In this document: positions 6,700-6,888 of the stretch, one piece after another | How the letters are laid out: each line of letters starts with the position of its first letter | Position numbering within the stretch: the first letter of the stretch is position 1 | Assembly (NCBI GenBank): GCA_031178025.1 | Contig: JAPSJU010000111.1 | Span: forward strand, 1-6,888 | From: Agromyces sp. | Lineage (GTDB): Bacteria > Actinomycetota > Actinomycetes > Actinomycetales > Microbacteriaceae | Reading direction: 5' to 3' | DNA length: 6,888 nt | Notes under the pieces: generated by a model | Told to the model about the DNA's origin: nothing | What the model saw: only the letters and a program-made list of their open reading frames with translations | The model's database searches: none | Made by a program: the position numbers and the translations under genes

Positions 6700-6732
6700 G
6701 CACGAGAAACCCGCTACCATTGATTCTCGTGC
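6700..6732. promoter_or_regulatory. 9-bp perfect inverted repeat around the tRNA-Thr -10 box
   Basis: GCACGAGAA (6700-6708) and TTCTCGTGC (6724-6732) are exact reverse complements separated by 15 bp. The repeat begins 14 bp after the hydrolase stop and encloses the candidate -10 of the tRNA gene. Two readings are possible: an operator-like site for a dimeric DNA-binding protein, or a terminator-like hairpin for the upstream operon with a 15-nt loop. No T-run follows. The arms are exact, but the role is inferred. Confidence 0.5.
6715..6720 (+). promoter_or_regulatory. Candidate -10 box for tRNA-Thr
   Basis: TACCAT fits the actinobacterial TANNNT pattern and lies 42 bp before the mature tRNA 5' end, so the precursor would carry a leader of about 35 nt. 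The region upstream at the expected -35 position (about 6691-6697) does not resemble TTGACA closely. The tRNA could alternatively be transcribed by read-through from the hydrolase gene. Confidence 0.45.
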
Positions 6733-6762
6733 CAGCCGGATCGGGAGCGATCAGGCAGTCAC

Positions 6763-6835
6763 GCCGCCTTAGCTCAGTCGGCAGAGCGTCTCACTCGTAA
6801 TGAGAAGGTCGTGGGTTCGATTCCCACAGGCGGCT
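6763..6835 (+). tRNA. tRNA-Thr, anticodon CGU (reads ACG)
   Basis: A full 73-nt cloverleaf can be drawn. The acceptor stem GCCGCCT/AGGCGGC has 7 perfect pairs (6763-6769 with 6828-6834) and discriminator T6835. The D-stem is GCTC/GAGC. The anticodon stem TCTCA/TGAGA encloses the loop CTCGTAA, with anticodon CGT at 6796-6798. The variable loop is 5 nt (AGGTC). The T-stem GTGGG/CCCAC encloses TTCGATT. The 3' CCA is not encoded (CCG follows the discriminator), so CCA-adding enzyme must complete it. ACG is a heavily used threonine codon in this high-GC window, which fits having a dedicated tRNA for it. Confidence 0.97.
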
Positions 6836-6842
6836 CCGAGAA

Positions 6843-6882
6843 GAAGCCCGGAACTACGCAGGTCGCGTGGGTTCCGGGCTTC
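6843..6882 (+). terminator. Strong hairpin after tRNA-Thr, probable terminator
   Basis: GAAGCCCGGAAC (6843-6854) and GTTCCGGGCTTC (6871-6882) form a perfect 12-bp stem. The 16-nt interior contains a further 4-bp pairing, ACGC (6856-6859) with GCGT (6865-6868), closing a 5-nt loop. The stem starts 8 nt after the tRNA. What follows is TTC then CGTCGT, so the U-tract is poor, but stem stability and position make termination of the tRNA transcript the best reading. It may act in both directions. Confidence 0.75.
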
Positions 6883-6888
6883 CGTCGT

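Noticed and set aside
6763..6888. tRNA gene as a possible integration site
   Set aside because: There is no integrase and no second copy of the tRNA 3' end in the window, and the hairpin after the tRNA is a normal terminator position. Sequence beyond 6888 is not available to test further.

Overview
This window is ordinary high-GC actinobacterial chromosome. The gene order topA-tmk-holB followed by a secreted alpha/beta hydrolase, the GTG starts, the strong G/C bias at third codon positions and the protein details (a TopA with a Lys-rich tail and no zinc fingers, a delta' subunit without zinc cysteines) all point to Actinomycetota. Microbacteriaceae (Agromyces/Microbacterium-like) is the likeliest family, but that is inference from remembered family style, not from a search.

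Layout from left to right. A small acidic conserved-looking hypothetical gene of 78 codons (49-285) runs leftward, with a hairpin just past its stop (21-42). A 210-bp divergent intergenic region (286-495) holds the control sequences for it and for topA. Rightward, topA (496-3300, DNA topoisomerase I) overlaps tmk (3297-3917, thymidylate kinase) by 4 bp (GTGA). After 43 bp comes holB (3961-5127, clamp-loader delta' subunit), which overlaps a lipoprotein alpha/beta hydrolase of the TAP-like type (5124-6686) by 4 bp (ATGA). The next 76 bp contain a 9-bp perfect inverted repeat that encloses a plausible -10 box. They lead to tRNA-Thr(CGU) at 6763-6835, followed by a strong 12-bp-stem hairpin (6843-6882) that probably terminates it.

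How the genes fit together: topA, tmk and holB all serve DNA replication, through relief of negative supercoils, supply of dTDP on the way to dTTP, and loading of the sliding clamp. Their coupling by stop/start overlaps is consistent with co-expression. holB also has a TANNNT box placed exactly where a leaderless transcript would begin at its GTG, so it may have its own promoter inside the operon. The hydrolase has no evident functional link and appears to ride along by translational coupling to holB.

I found no mobile element, CRISPR array, toxin-antitoxin pair, phage gene or anything resembling a new defence system. The items worth a second look are small-scale: the inverted repeat around the tRNA promoter, the leaderless holB promoter candidate, the competing start codons of the lipoprotein, the degenerate ATPase/zinc features of delta', and the complete absence of cysteine from both TopA and Tmk.
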